DNA of 64,000 bases, taken from NCBI RefSeq assembly GCF_018388425.1, contig NZ_CP074406.1, forward strand, positions 1,488,001-1,552,000, given 5' to 3'. The translations under genes were made by a program, and so were the position numbers. This stretch comes from Nocardioides faecalis (GTDB lineage: Bacteria > Actinomycetota > Actinomycetes > Propionibacteriales > Nocardioidaceae). Of the stretch, positions 10,765 through 21,190 are shown piece by piece (the first letter of the stretch is position 1; every line of letters begins with the position of its first letter). The notes under the pieces were generated by a model. The model ran no database searches, was not told where the DNA came from, and was given only the letters and a program-made list of their open reading frames with translations.

Positions 10765-12915
10765 TCAGTCGAGGAAGAGGTCGGGGGTCAGCGGGATCTG
10801 CCGCACCCGGCGGCCGGTGGCGTGGAAGGTGGCGTTCGCGACCGCCGCGGCGGTGCCCACGATGCCGATCTCGCCGATGCCGCGCGAGCCCATCGGGGTG
10901 AGCAGCGTGTCGTCCTCCTCCAGCCACTCCACCTCCAGCTCACGCACGTCGGCGTTGGTCGCCACGTGGTAGGTCGCGAGGTCCTGGGTGACGAAGTGAC
11001 CGAACCGCGGATCACGCCAGGACTCCTCGAACAGCGCAGCGGACAGGCCCATCACCAGCCCGCCGAGGAGCTGGGAGCGCGCCGTCGTCGGGTTGATCAC
11101 CCGGCCCACCGAGTAGACCCCCAGCATCCGCGGCACCCGGATCTCCCCGGTCAGCCGGTGCACCCGCGCCTCACAGAAGACCGCACCGAAGGAGTGCATG
11201 GCGTGCGTCTTCGCGCCCGGCGCGTCCGCCGCCGCGGCGGTCGTCTCCACGCCGGGCGAGGGAGCGTCGCCGTGGTCGGCGCGGAACAGCTGGGCCGCCG
11301 CCACGATCGCCGAGCCCCACGAGCTGGTGCCCGAGGAGCCACCGGCCACGCTCGCGCTCGGCAGCAGCGTGTCCGCGATCTCCAGCTCCACCGACTCCAC
11401 CGCGACGCCCAACGCGTCCGCGGCGATCTGCGCCAGCACGGTCCGGGCGCCGGTGCCGATGTCCACGGCCCCGATCGCCACCGCGTATCGCCCGCCCTCC
11501 AGCGCGCGCACCCGCGCCCGGTTGCCGGGCGAGCGCATGGCCGGGTACGTCGCCGAGGCCACCCCCAGGCCGACCCACCAGTCGCCGTCCAGCGTCGCCC
11601 GCGGCGCCTCGGCGCGCTCGGACCAGCCGAACCGCTCCGCGCCCCGGTCGAAGCACTCCATCAGCCGCCGTTCGTTGAACGCCAGGCCGGTCTCCGGGTC
11701 GGTCGCGGTGTCGTTGCGGCGTCGTACCTCGATCGGGTCCATGCCGGTGGCGACGGCGAGCTCGTCCATGGCGACCTCCTGGGCGTACATGCCCGGCATC
11801 TCGCCGGGCGCGCGCATCCAGGACGGCACCGTCACGTCGAGCTGCGCCAGCCGGTGGCTGGTACGACGCGCAGGGGCGGCGTACATCATCCGACTCGGTG
11901 AGGCGGTCTGCTCGGCGAACTCACGGATCCGCGACGTCTGTTCGGCCACCCGGTGCTCCAGCGCCGTCAGCGCACCGTCGGCCCGCGCGCCCAGCGTCAC
12001 GTGCGAGATGGTGGCCGTGCGGTAGCCGGTCATGCCGAACATCTGCTGCCGGGTCACCGCCAGCCTCACGGCGCGGCCCGGCACCGTGCGCGCGGCGAGC
12101 GCCGCCGCCATCTCGTGGCTGTGCGCCTCGCCCTTGCTGCCGAACCCGCCGCCGACGTACGGCGCAACTACCCGCACCTGCTCCGGTGTCAGCCCGAGCA
12201 TCGGCGCCAGCGTCGAGACCACGCCGTGCACGCCCTGGGTGGAGTCGTGCAACGTCAGCACCACCGGATCAGCGTCCCCCTCGGCGGAGTCCTCGGCGGA
12301 CTTCTCAGCGGGGTCGGCCCACCGGGCGACCAGGGCGTGCGGCTCCAACGGGTTGTTCGACTCGTACGCGGTCCGGTAGGTCTCGGCGACGCGGACGTCG
12401 GCTGCGGACAGTGCGGCGTCGACGTCGCCCTCGGTGGTGTCGGTCGGCATCGCCGGGTTCACCTGCTCGGGCCGGTAGGTCGCGTTGTCCTCGCGCAGCT
12501 CCGCCTCGTGCTCGGCGACCTCGTAGTCGACGTGCACCAGCGCGGCGCCTTCGCGGGCGGCCTCGGAGGTCTCGGCGAGCACCACCGCCACCACCTGGCC
12601 GCGGTAGCCGACCCAGGCGTCCTGCAGGATCGCCAGCTCCTTGTTGTCGGTCTGCGCCAACCGCGGGGCGTTGGTGTGGTCGATGACCGACACCACGCCG
12701 GGGTGGGCGAGCGCCGCGGCGGGGTCGATGCTGGTGATCCGGCCCCGCGCCACCCGGGAGAGCACCAGCCAGGCGTGCAGCGCGTCGGGCGGTGCGTGCT
12801 CGACCGCGTAGCGCGCCCGGCCTGTCACCTTCTCCACGCCGTCGGCCCGCACGCTCGCCGTGCCGATCGCACGCTGGTGCACCGGGGTGGTCCGGACCTC
12901 CACGGGCTCGCTCAT
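10765..12915 (-). CDS. Xanthine dehydrogenase-family molybdopterin subunit (PaoC/YagR-like)
   Basis: 716 residues, catalytic subunit of a heterotrimeric molybdenum hydroxylase that oxidises aldehydes or N-heterocycles with water as oxygen donor. It starts MSEPVEVRTTPVHQRAIG, followed by the a/b hammerhead domain (RADGVEKVTGRARYAVEH). The molybdopterin-binding domain has VAPYVGGGFGSKG (about 270-285) and the catalytic Glu near residue 682 in SRGIGEIGIVGTAAA. The pattern VPSWMRAPGEMPGMYAQEVAMDELA fits the YagR/PaoC branch. ATG overlaps the TGA of the FAD subunit. The substrate is unknown; no MocA/XdhC-type maturation gene is seen nearby, so maturation must be encoded elsewhere. Confidence 0.92.
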   Translation of the reverse strand: MSEPVEVRTTPVHQRAIGTASVRADGVEKVTGRARYAVEHAPPDALHAWLVLSRVARGRITSIDPAAALAHPGVVSVIDHTNAPRLAQTDNKELAILQDAWVGYRGQVVAVVLAETSEAAREGAALVHVDYEVAEHEAELREDNATYRPEQVNPAMPTDTTEGDVDAALSAADVRVAETYRTAYESNNPLEPHALVARWADPAEKSAEDSAEGDADPVVLTLHDSTQGVHGVVSTLAPMLGLTPEQVRVVAPYVGGGFGSKGEAHSHEMAAALAARTVPGRAVRLAVTRQQMFGMTGYRTATISHVTLGARADGALTALEHRVAEQTSRIREFAEQTASPSRMMYAAPARRTSHRLAQLDVTVPSWMRAPGEMPGMYAQEVAMDELAVATGMDPIEVRRRNDTATDPETGLAFNERRLMECFDRGAERFGWSERAEAPRATLDGDWWVGLGVASATYPAMRSPGNRARVRALEGGRYAVAIGAVDIGTGARTVLAQIAADALGVAVESVELEIADTLLPSASVAGGSSGTSSWGSAIVAAAQLFRADHGDAPSPGVETTAAAADAPGAKTHAMHSFGAVFCEARVHRLTGEIRVPRMLGVYSVGRVINPTTARSQLLGGLVMGLSAALFEESWRDPRFGHFVTQDLATYHVATNADVRELEVEWLEEDDTLLTPMGSRGIGEIGIVGTAAAVANATFHATGRRVRQIPLTPDLFLD

Positions 12916-13940
12916 CGCGCCCCTCCTTCCCGCACCAGGTGGAGCAGGGCGGCCACGGTGGCGTTGCGCACCATCGCCGGCTTGTACGCCGTCTGCTCGT
13001 CCACCTCGGCGCTGGCCAGCTCGACGTCCGCGGCGGCGCGCACCGTCTCCTCGTCCGGCACCCGGCCGCGCAGCAGCTCCTCGGCGCGGCTCGCCCGCCA
13101 CGGCTTGTGCGCCGCCCCGCCCCACGCGATCCGCACGTCGGTGACGGTGCCGTCCTCGGCCAGCTCCAGGCCGGCGGCGACCGAGACCAGCGCGAAGGCG
13201 TACGACGCCCGGTCGCGCACCTTGAGGTAGTGCGAGCGCCGAGCGGCGGGGGAGTCGGTCAGCTCGACGGCGGTGACGAGCTCACCGTGGCGCAGCGTGG
13301 TGTCGTCCTGCGGACGGTCCCCGGGCAGTCGGTGCAGCTCGGCGAACGGCACCCGGTGCTCCCCGTCGGCGCCCAGCATCACGACCTCGGCGTCGAGGGC
13401 AGCGAGCGCGACCGCCAGGTCGGAGGGGTGCACCGTGACGCAGTCCGGGCTCGCGCCGAGGATCGCGTTGTAGCGGCCGTAGCCGCCGATCGCGGAGCAG
13501 CCGGAGCCCGGCTCCCGCTTGTTGCACGGCGTCGTGACGTCGGTGAAGTAGACGCAGCGGGTGCGCTGCAGCAGGTTGCCCGCCGTGGTGGCCTGGTTGC
13601 GGATCTGCCCCGAGGCGCCGGACAGCAGCGCCCGCACCACGACCGGGAAGCGTTCGCGGACCCGCGGGTCGGCGGCCAGGTCGCTGTTGCGCACGTTCGC
13701 GCCGACCCGCAGCCCGGCCGGGCCACCGTCGCCGTCGGCACCGGCGGGGGAGGCGAGCTCCGCGACGGCGTCCAGCCCCAGGCGTCGTACGTCGACCAGG
13801 GCGGCCGGGCGCGCGACCCCGAGCTTGAGGTGGTCCACGAGGTTGGTACCGCCGGCCAGGAACCGCGCCTCCGGGTCGCCGGCGACCGCGGCCACGGCGG
13901 CGGCGGGGTCCGGGGCGGCCAGGTAGGTCAGCTCCCTCAC
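12912..13940 (-). CDS. FAD-binding subunit of molybdenum hydroxylase with Fe-S cysteines (PaoB/YagS-like)
   Basis: 342 residues. It passes electrons between the [2Fe-2S] subunit and the acceptor. The FAD-binding motif ARFLAGGTNLVDHLKLGVARP is near the N-terminus, with a second flavin region around IRNQATTAGNLLQRT. Immediately after come C129, C139, C148 and C167 (CVYF, PCNKREPGSGC, SPDC), the extra cysteines that hold a [4Fe-4S] cluster in E. coli PaoB. This sets it apart from ordinary XdhB/CoxM. GTG start at 13940 overlaps the preceding gene's stop (GTGA) and has GGAGG upstream. It ends in an ATGA overlap with the catalytic subunit. Confidence 0.92.
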   Translation of the reverse strand: MRELTYLAAPDPAAAVAAVAGDPEARFLAGGTNLVDHLKLGVARPAALVDVRRLGLDAVAELASPAGADGDGGPAGLRVGANVRNSDLAADPRVRERFPVVVRALLSGASGQIRNQATTAGNLLQRTRCVYFTDVTTPCNKREPGSGCSAIGGYGRYNAILGASPDCVTVHPSDLAVALAALDAEVVMLGADGEHRVPFAELHRLPGDRPQDDTTLRHGELVTAVELTDSPAARRSHYLKVRDRASYAFALVSVAAGLELAEDGTVTDVRIAWGGAAHKPWRASRAEELLRGRVPDEETVRAAADVELASAEVDEQTAYKPAMVRNATVAALLHLVREGGAR

Positions 13941-14467
13941 GCGCCCACCTCCTGCGCCGCGGCCTCCCGGACGGCGTCGAGGATGCCGACGTAGGCGCCG
14001 CAGCGGCACAGGTTGCCGCTCATCCGCTCCCGCAGCTCGTCGTCGTCGGCGCTCGGGGCGCCGGTGAGGTCGGTGGTGACGTGACTGGGGTGGCCCTGGC
14101 GCAGCTCCTCGAGCGCCCCGACGGCCGAGCACACCTGGCCCGGGGTGCAGTAGCCGCACTGCAGGCCGTCGTGGCGCAGGAACGCCTGCTGCACCGGGTG
14201 CAGTCCCTCGGCGTCGTTCGCGGTGTTCGAGAGCCCGTCGGCGGTGGTGATCTCCGCGCCGTCGTACGCCACGGCCAGGGCCAGGCAGGTCAGGTGCCGA
14301 CGGCCGTCGAGCAGCACCGTGCACGAACCACACTGGCCGTGGTCACAGCCCTTCTTCGCAGACGTGTTGCCCAGCCGCTCACGCAGTGCATCGAGCAGGG
14401 TGGTGCGGGTGTCGACGGTGAGGGTCCGGTCGGTGCCGTCGACCCTCAGCGAGATCTCGGTCTCCAT
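13937..14467 (-). CDS. [2Fe-2S] subunit of molybdenum hydroxylase (PaoA/YagT-like)
   Basis: 176 residues with two [2Fe-2S] centres. The plant-ferredoxin-type site is C41, C46, C49 and C61 (KKGCDHGQCGSC then LTC). The helical C-terminal site is formed by LQCGYCTPG and GNLCRCGAYVG. E. coli PaoA carries a Tat signal; this protein starts directly at METEISLRVDG, so the complex should be cytoplasmic. It is first in the operon, with overlapping stop/start codons to the next gene. The electron acceptor is unknown. Confidence 0.93.
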   Translation of the reverse strand: METEISLRVDGTDRTLTVDTRTTLLDALRERLGNTSAKKGCDHGQCGSCTVLLDGRRHLTCLALAVAYDGAEITTADGLSNTANDAEGLHPVQQAFLRHDGLQCGYCTPGQVCSAVGALEELRQGHPSHVTTDLTGAPSADDDELRERMSGNLCRCGAYVGILDAVREAAAQEVGA

Positions 14468-14524
14468 GCAGGCCGCGGTACCCCGCGAGTGCGCCGATCA
14501 GCCCGGCTGACCGCGACGCGCTCC

Positions 14525-14788
14525 TCACTCCTCGGTGAGCTTCCAGGCCGGCATGCCGGGGTGGGTGTGGTGCCCGGAGCGGATCTCGTGGGCCGTCTCG
14601 GCGAGGGTGGCCTCGTCGGCACGCAGCCCGCGGCTGTGCAGCTCCGCGACGAGCCGGGCCTCGACGTCGGCGGCGGCGTCCTGGGCGTAGGCGGTGGAGA
14701 CGGCGTCGATCGCCTGCTGTGCGACGGCGAGCACGGGTGCGCCGAGCTCGGTGACGCGGTCGGGGTCGACCTCGAAGTGCTTGGTCAT
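14525..14788 (-). CDS. Small hypothetical protein
   Basis: 87 residues starting MTKHFEVDPDRVTEL. The start is fixed by AGGAGG five bases upstream of the ATG. The sequence is acidic and helical (VLAVAQQAIDAVSTAYAQDAAADVEARLVAEL) and ends HTHPGMPAWKLTEE. I do not recognise a domain. It has its own ribosome site and lies convergent to nothing; the neighbour at 14883-15140 is on the same strand 94 bases upstream. Confidence 0.65.
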   Translation of the reverse strand: MTKHFEVDPDRVTELGAPVLAVAQQAIDAVSTAYAQDAAADVEARLVAELHSRGLRADEATLAETAHEIRSGHHTHPGMPAWKLTEE

Positions 14789-14882
14789 GATGCCCTCCTG
14801 ACGACCCCGGTTCGTGGCGCCGAGGGTGACCCTCTCGGTGCCCGCACCGGGGCGCGTCAACCCCTTGCGGGGGCGGGTGCGC

Positions 14883-15140
14883 TCAGCGCTCGCCGGAGGG
14901 GCCCGGCGGGGGAGCGATGCGCCGACCGGTGCCGCGCGGCAGCGTGCCGGCGCGGTGGGCGGCGAACGCGGCGAGGCGACCCTCGAGCCACTCCGCCTGC
15001 CGGACGCGCTCCATGTGGGCGGCGTGGGAACGGCGCGGCAGCGCCTCAGGGTCGGCGCCGAGCTGCTTCTTGACCGCCTCGTAGGTGGGAGCGGACTCTC
15101 GCGACGGGTCGGGCCGGGCGGATTGGGGGGACGTGGTCAC
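14883..15140 (-). CDS. Small hypothetical protein
   Basis: 85 residues, Pro/Ser-rich N-terminus followed by a basic helical middle (HMERVRQAEWLEGRLAAFAAHRAGTLPRG) and a Pro/Gly-rich tail. No domain is recognised. AGGAGGACCC precedes the start on the minus strand. It may form an operon with the 87-residue gene downstream. Moderate confidence that it is coding, based on ribosome site and size. Confidence 0.5.
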   Translation of the reverse strand: MTTSPQSARPDPSRESAPTYEAVKKQLGADPEALPRRSHAAHMERVRQAEWLEGRLAAFAAHRAGTLPRGTGRRIAPPPGPSGER

Positions 15141-15473
15141 GGGTCCTCCTGGTCGGTCGATGTGCCACCCACCCGAGATCGTGGTGGCGGCCTACCGGGG
15201 CGTGCGTCGTGCGGTCGCGGCACGCTCGCCGCGGCGCCGACCATCATGCGCCACCGGCTTGCCGGGCCGCGAAACGGCCCGGCCTCCGAGCGCCCGAGTG
15301 GGCGCGGGGCGAGCACCGGAGCCGCTCTGGACGTGATCCGACTCACGTTCAGACGGTGCAGGTGGCCCACGGTGAGGGGGCGGGATGGGCAGGTCGGGGT
15401 CCCGCCGTCCTCCGATCGGCCACCTTTGTGCCGAACGGCCTCCGGTCCGTCCTGGAGTCTCTAGCCTCGTGCG
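15141..15473. other. Divergent intergenic region with a strong hairpin
   Basis: About 330 bases between a minus-strand hypothetical gene and the plus-strand metallopeptidase. The only marked structure is a perfect stem, GCCGGGCCG (15261-15269) and CGGCCCGGC (15275-15283), with a CGAAA loop. Because both flanking genes read outward, this is not a normal gene-end terminator. It could be a 5' leader structure or an orphan terminator. No open frame here looks real. Confidence 0.45.
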
Positions 15474-17471
15474 GTGACCATGCCTGCGCTGAGGCGCTCC
15501 CTGGGTGTCGCCGTCGCGGGCGTGCTGCTCGCCTCGGGCGCCGCCGTGCTTGCCCCGCTCACGGCCCCGGCGAGCGCTGGGGCGCCGGACGACGTGAGCA
15601 TGACGGCCCAGGAGCCGCTGCTGGACGATCCGCGACCGGGCCGCGCCGCGATCCGGGCGCTGGGCGACAAGCTGCCGCAGGCCGCCGTACGCAACGGCCT
15701 GGCCCCGGCCGAGCTGCGCGCGCTGTTGCGCGAGCAGCCCGACGCCTGGGTGGACCGTCGCGGGGCGCTCTACTACGCCGACCCGGCGCCGTCGCCGGCC
15801 GAGCTCGCCGCGGTGCCGCGGGCGGCCCCCCAGCCGCTGGCGGCGCTGGCGGACACCTTCGCGCTGCACAGCAATCCGTCCGCGCGGCTGACCATCTTCC
15901 TCGACCTCGACGGCGCGACCGTCGCCGGCACGGCGTGGAACGACGACGCCGGCATCCCCGCCGGCGACCACCCTGCCTGGGACCCCGCCGGCAACGGCTC
16001 GACCTTCAACGACGCCGAGCGGTCGGCGATCCAGCAGGTGTGGGCGATCGTGGCCGAGGACTACGCCCCCTTCGACGTCGACGTGACCACCGAGGACCCG
16101 GGAGTCGAGGCGCTGCTGCGCAGCGACGCGGCCGACACCGAGTACGGCACCCGGGTGCTCATCACCCCGAGCGTCGCGGCCCATGAGGGCCTCTGTGACG
16201 CCGTGTGCGGCGGCCTGGCCTACCTGGGCACCTTCGACGAGATCGGCCCCGACGCCCAACCGGCCTGGGTGTTCCCCCCGGCGCTGTCCGACGACCCCAA
16301 GGCGGTCGCCGAGGCGGCCTCCCACGAGGCGGGTCACAACCTCGGCCTCGAGCACGACGGCAAGGGCGAGGAGGACTACTACGAGGGCCACGGGAGCTGG
16401 GCGCCGGTCATGGGCGCGGGCTACGTGCGACCGGTCGTGCAGTGGAGCGCCGGCAGCTACGCCGGGGCCACCGAGGCCCAGGACGACGTCGCCGCCATCG
16501 CCGGCTACCTCGGCCGGCGCGCCGACGAGGCCTCGAACGTGCTCGCCTCGCCCTCGCCGCTGCCCTCGGGCACGGCCGTGATCACCAGCAGGGAGGACGT
16601 CGACGTCTACTCGCTGGGCGCCTGCGCGGCCGGCGTCACCGTCACGGTCTCGCCGAGCGTGGTGGCGCCCAACCTCGACGTGCGGGCCAGCCTGCACACC
16701 GCCGACGGCACCGAGCGGCTCGCCGTGGACCCGCCCTCCGGTCCCGGTGACGGCATCACCGCCTCCAACATGGGCGCCACCCTCACCGTGCCGGCGACCG
16801 CGGACGGCTGGGTCCTGCGGGTCGACGGCGTCGGCCGCGGCACCTGGGCCAACGGGTACGACGACTACGGCAGCCTCGGCGCCTACACCGTCACCAGTGG
16901 CTGCGGCAGCGCGCCGCCCGCCCGCGTGCCCGGCGCCCCCGCCGCGGTGAGCGCCACTGCCGGCAACACCTCGGCTCGGGTCTCCTGGACCGCGCCGTCG
17001 GCGAATGGGGCCGCGATCACCGGCTACCGGGTGAGTGCGGCTCCCGGCGGGCGGAGCTGCACCACGACCGCGCTGACCTGCACGGTCACCGGCCTGACCA
17101 ACGGCACCGCCTACCGGTTCACGGTGTCGGCGACCAACGCTGCCGGTACCGGCCCCGCCTCCGCCGCGTCCGCGGCGGCCACCCCGCGGGCGCCGGTGCC
17201 CGCCGCGACCCGGCCCGCGCGGATGGCCGTCCCGAAGGTGAAGGTCAAGGGCCGCAAGGTCACGCTGACCTGGGCCGCGCCGGCCACCGGCGGTGCGCCG
17301 GTGACGCGCTACGTGATCGACCTGAACAAGGGCAAGGACAAGGTCGCCAAGGCATCCGCCCGCAAGATCGTGCTGAAGCTCAAGAAGGGCAGCTACAAGG
17401 TCCGCGTCGCCGCAGTCAACCGGCTCGGCCAGGCGCCGTACACCGCGTGGGTCACCATCCGGGTGAGATGA
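15474..17471 (+). CDS. Secreted zinc metallopeptidase with fibronectin type III domain
   Basis: 665 residues. A signal peptide (LGVAVAGVLLASGAAVLAP, cleavage near ASA) is followed by a propeptide-like region and a reprolysin-like peptidase domain. The zinc site is the extended motif HEAGHNLGLEHD starting at H284 (HExxHxxGxxHD). A Met-turn candidate follows (APVMGAGYVRPV). After a beta-rich segment containing VDGVGRGTWANGYDDYGSLGAYTV comes a fibronectin type III repeat at roughly 480-575 (APAAVSATAGNTSARVSW) and a second, Lys-rich FnIII-like module (VKVKGRKVTLTWAAPATG). It probably acts outside the cell on proteins. The GTG at 15474 or ATG at 15480 are both possible starts. Confidence 0.88.
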   Translation: MTMPALRRSLGVAVAGVLLASGAAVLAPLTAPASAGAPDDVSMTAQEPLLDDPRPGRAAIRALGDKLPQAAVRNGLAPAELRALLREQPDAWVDRRGALYYADPAPSPAELAAVPRAAPQPLAALADTFALHSNPSARLTIFLDLDGATVAGTAWNDDAGIPAGDHPAWDPAGNGSTFNDAERSAIQQVWAIVAEDYAPFDVDVTTEDPGVEALLRSDAADTEYGTRVLITPSVAAHEGLCDAVCGGLAYLGTFDEIGPDAQPAWVFPPALSDDPKAVAEAASHEAGHNLGLEHDGKGEEDYYEGHGSWAPVMGAGYVRPVVQWSAGSYAGATEAQDDVAAIAGYLGRRADEASNVLASPSPLPSGTAVITSREDVDVYSLGACAAGVTVTVSPSVVAPNLDVRASLHTADGTERLAVDPPSGPGDGITASNMGATLTVPATADGWVLRVDGVGRGTWANGYDDYGSLGAYTVTSGCGSAPPARVPGAPAAVSATAGNTSARVSWTAPSANGAAITGYRVSAAPGGRSCTTTALTCTVTGLTNGTAYRFTVSATNAAGTGPASAASAAATPRAPVPAATRPARMAVPKVKVKGRKVTLTWAAPATGGAPVTRYVIDLNKGKDKVAKASARKIVLKLKKGSYKVRVAAVNRLGQAPYTAWVTIRVR

Positions 17472-17481
17472 CCTGAAAACG

Positions 17482-17525
17482 CCTCGCGCGGCCCGTGCCC
17501 CGTCAGGGGCACGGACCGCGCGAGG
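17482..17525. terminator. Strong bidirectional intrinsic terminator
   Basis: CCTCGCGCGGCCCGTGCCCC (17482-17501) pairs with the segment at 17506-17525 around a GTCA loop: 20-base arms with one mismatch. It lies 10 bases after the metallopeptidase stop (+) and 44 bases after the RNase J stop (-), so it can terminate both. Confidence 0.85.
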
Positions 17526-17568
17526 ACTGCGGCGAGGACTGCGGCGGGGCCGCGGTGGGCGACGACGC

Positions 17569-19254
<1,686 letters not shown>

Positions 19255-19423
19255 GGCCCCACGCTAGTGGCCCGGCCCCGGCGGGGTGCAGTCGGTGTGA
19301 CGCACCCGGCGTCGGTGGGGTCGTCGCTGCGGCCCCGACCGGGCAGGTCGAGCCGCGCTCCTAGACTCGAGACGTACGCCTCGCCAGCCCGGGGCGACCC
19401 ACCCTCCAGAGCAGGCAGGAACC

Positions 19424-21130
19424 ATGCAGCACCTCGGAGATCGTCCCTGGTCCGTGCACTACGGACCCGGCGTCCCGCTCGAGATCGACATCCCCGACGA
19501 GCCCGTCACCGCCGGTCTCGCCCGCGCCGCGCAGCGCTGGCCCGACCGGGTCGCGACCGACTTCCTCGGCGCCACCGCCACCTACGCCCAGACCGAGGAG
19601 GCCGTACGACGCGCCATGGGCGTGCTGCACGACCTCGGCGTGCGGGCGGGGGACCGGGTGGCGCTGGTGCTGCCCAACTGCCCCAGCCACCTGGTCGCCT
19701 ACCACGCGGCCCTGCGCCTGGGCGCCGTCGTGGTGGAGCTCAACCCGACGTACTCGAGCGAGGAGCTGGTCAAGCTGCTCGCCGACTCCGCCGCCACCCA
19801 CGCGCTGGTGTGGCACAAGGCGGTGGAGCGGGTGCTGCCCGCGCGCGGGGCGGGGCTGCGTGCCGTGGTCAGCGTCGACGTCACTCGCGACCTGCCGCGC
19901 ATCTCCCGGGTGCTGCTCCGGATGCCGGTGCAGGCGGCGCGAGCCAAGCGACACGCGCTGCTGGGCTCCGTGCCCGCCGACGTGCCGGACTGGCACACCC
20001 TGCTGCGCGGTGCGGCCACCGACGTCGCGGAGGCCGAGGTCCATGGCGACGACCTGGCGCTGCTGCAGTACACGGGCGGCACCACCGGGACGCCCAAGGC
20101 CGCGATGCTGAGCCACCGCAACCTGGTCGCGAACCTGGTGCACGGGCAGGCGTGGGTCGGCTTCCGCGAAGGCGAGGAGACCGTCTACGGCGTGCTGCCG
20201 TTCTTCCACGCCTTCGGCCTGACGTTGTGTCTCAACCTGCCCGGCCACATCGGCGCGACGCTGGTGATGTTCCCGAACTTCGAGCCGGAGACCGTGCTCA
20301 CCGCGTTCCGGCGCCGACCCGCCACCTTCATGGCGGGCGTGGCACCGATGTTCGATCGGATCGCCGCGGCGGCGGAGGCCTCCGCGAAGCCGCCCACCGA
20401 AGGGCTGCGCCAGGTCCGTCTCGGGTTCGCCGGTGCGATGCCTATCCCACCGAGCGTCGTCGAGCGCTGGGAGCGGCTCACCGGGGGCCTGCTGATCGAG
20501 GGCTACGGCATGACTGAGTGCGCCCCGATCGCGCTGGGCAACCCGTGCGCCCCGACCCGGCGCCCGGGCACGCTGGGCGTGCCGTTCCCCAACACCGAGA
20601 TGCGGGTGGTCGACATCGACGACCACACCCGCGACGTGGAGCCCAACGCCGACGGCGTCCTGCGCGGGGAGCTGCTCGTGCGCGGCCCGCAGGTCTTCTC
20701 CGGCTACCTCAACCGTCCCGACGAGACCGCCCACCAGCTGCTCGAGGGCGGGTGGCTGCGCACCGGCGACGTGGTCGAGGTCGACGCGACCGGTTGGACG
20801 CGGCTCGTCGACCGGGTCAAGGAGATGATCATCGTCGGCGGGTTCAAGGTCTATCCCTCCGCCGTCGAGGACCATCTGCGCACCCTGACCGGCGTCGCCG
20901 ACGTCGCCGTGGTCGGCGTGCCCGGGGCCGCCGGTGACGACGAGGTGCTGGCGGCGTTCGTGCTGGACCCCGACGCCGACGTCCCCACCTTGGAGGAGGT
21001 CCGCTCGCACGGCGCTCAGCTGCTCGCTCGCTATGCGCTGCCGCGCCGCATCGAGGTGGTCGAGGACCTGCCGCGTTCGCAGATCGGCAAGGTGCTGCGC
21101 CGCGAGGTGCAGCGGCGCTTCCTGCCCTGA
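19424..21130 (+). CDS. Long-chain fatty acid-CoA ligase (AMP-forming)
   Basis: 568 residues, ANL superfamily. It activates a carboxylic acid with ATP and transfers it to CoA. Motifs: LLQYTGGTTGTPKAAMLSH (P-loop A3, about 207-225), GAMPIPPSVVERW, IEGYGMTECAP (A5) and LRTGDVVEVDATGWTRLVDRVKEMIIVGG (A7-A8), with the catalytic Lys in the C-terminal PRSQIGKVLRREV. The N-terminus MQHLGDRPWSVHYGPGVPLEIDIP resembles FadD-type medium/long-chain ligases. Chain length cannot be told. GCAGGAACC upstream of the ATG serves as ribosome site. It is monocistronic and divergent from rnj. Confidence 0.92.
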   Translation: MQHLGDRPWSVHYGPGVPLEIDIPDEPVTAGLARAAQRWPDRVATDFLGATATYAQTEEAVRRAMGVLHDLGVRAGDRVALVLPNCPSHLVAYHAALRLGAVVVELNPTYSSEELVKLLADSAATHALVWHKAVERVLPARGAGLRAVVSVDVTRDLPRISRVLLRMPVQAARAKRHALLGSVPADVPDWHTLLRGAATDVAEAEVHGDDLALLQYTGGTTGTPKAAMLSHRNLVANLVHGQAWVGFREGEETVYGVLPFFHAFGLTLCLNLPGHIGATLVMFPNFEPETVLTAFRRRPATFMAGVAPMFDRIAAAAEASAKPPTEGLRQVRLGFAGAMPIPPSVVERWERLTGGLLIEGYGMTECAPIALGNPCAPTRRPGTLGVPFPNTEMRVVDIDDHTRDVEPNADGVLRGELLVRGPQVFSGYLNRPDETAHQLLEGGWLRTGDVVEVDATGWTRLVDRVKEMIIVGGFKVYPSAVEDHLRTLTGVADVAVVGVPGAAGDDEVLAAFVLDPDADVPTLEEVRSHGAQLLARYALPRRIEVVEDLPRSQIGKVLRREVQRRFLP

Positions 21131-21160
21131 GCTGACCCCGGCTCGGAGCGGCCAGGCGGG

Positions 21161-21190
21161 AATCAGGCGGGCGGGAATCAGGCGGGCGGG
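21161..21190. repeat. 15-base tandem repeat, two copies
   Basis: AATCAGGCGGGCGGG occurs twice in direct succession (21161-21175 and 21176-21190), preceded by a partial GGCGGG. It covers the end of the FMN-reductase pseudogene; the reverse complement carries that frame's TGA. It is probably a slippage duplication. Confidence 0.8.
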
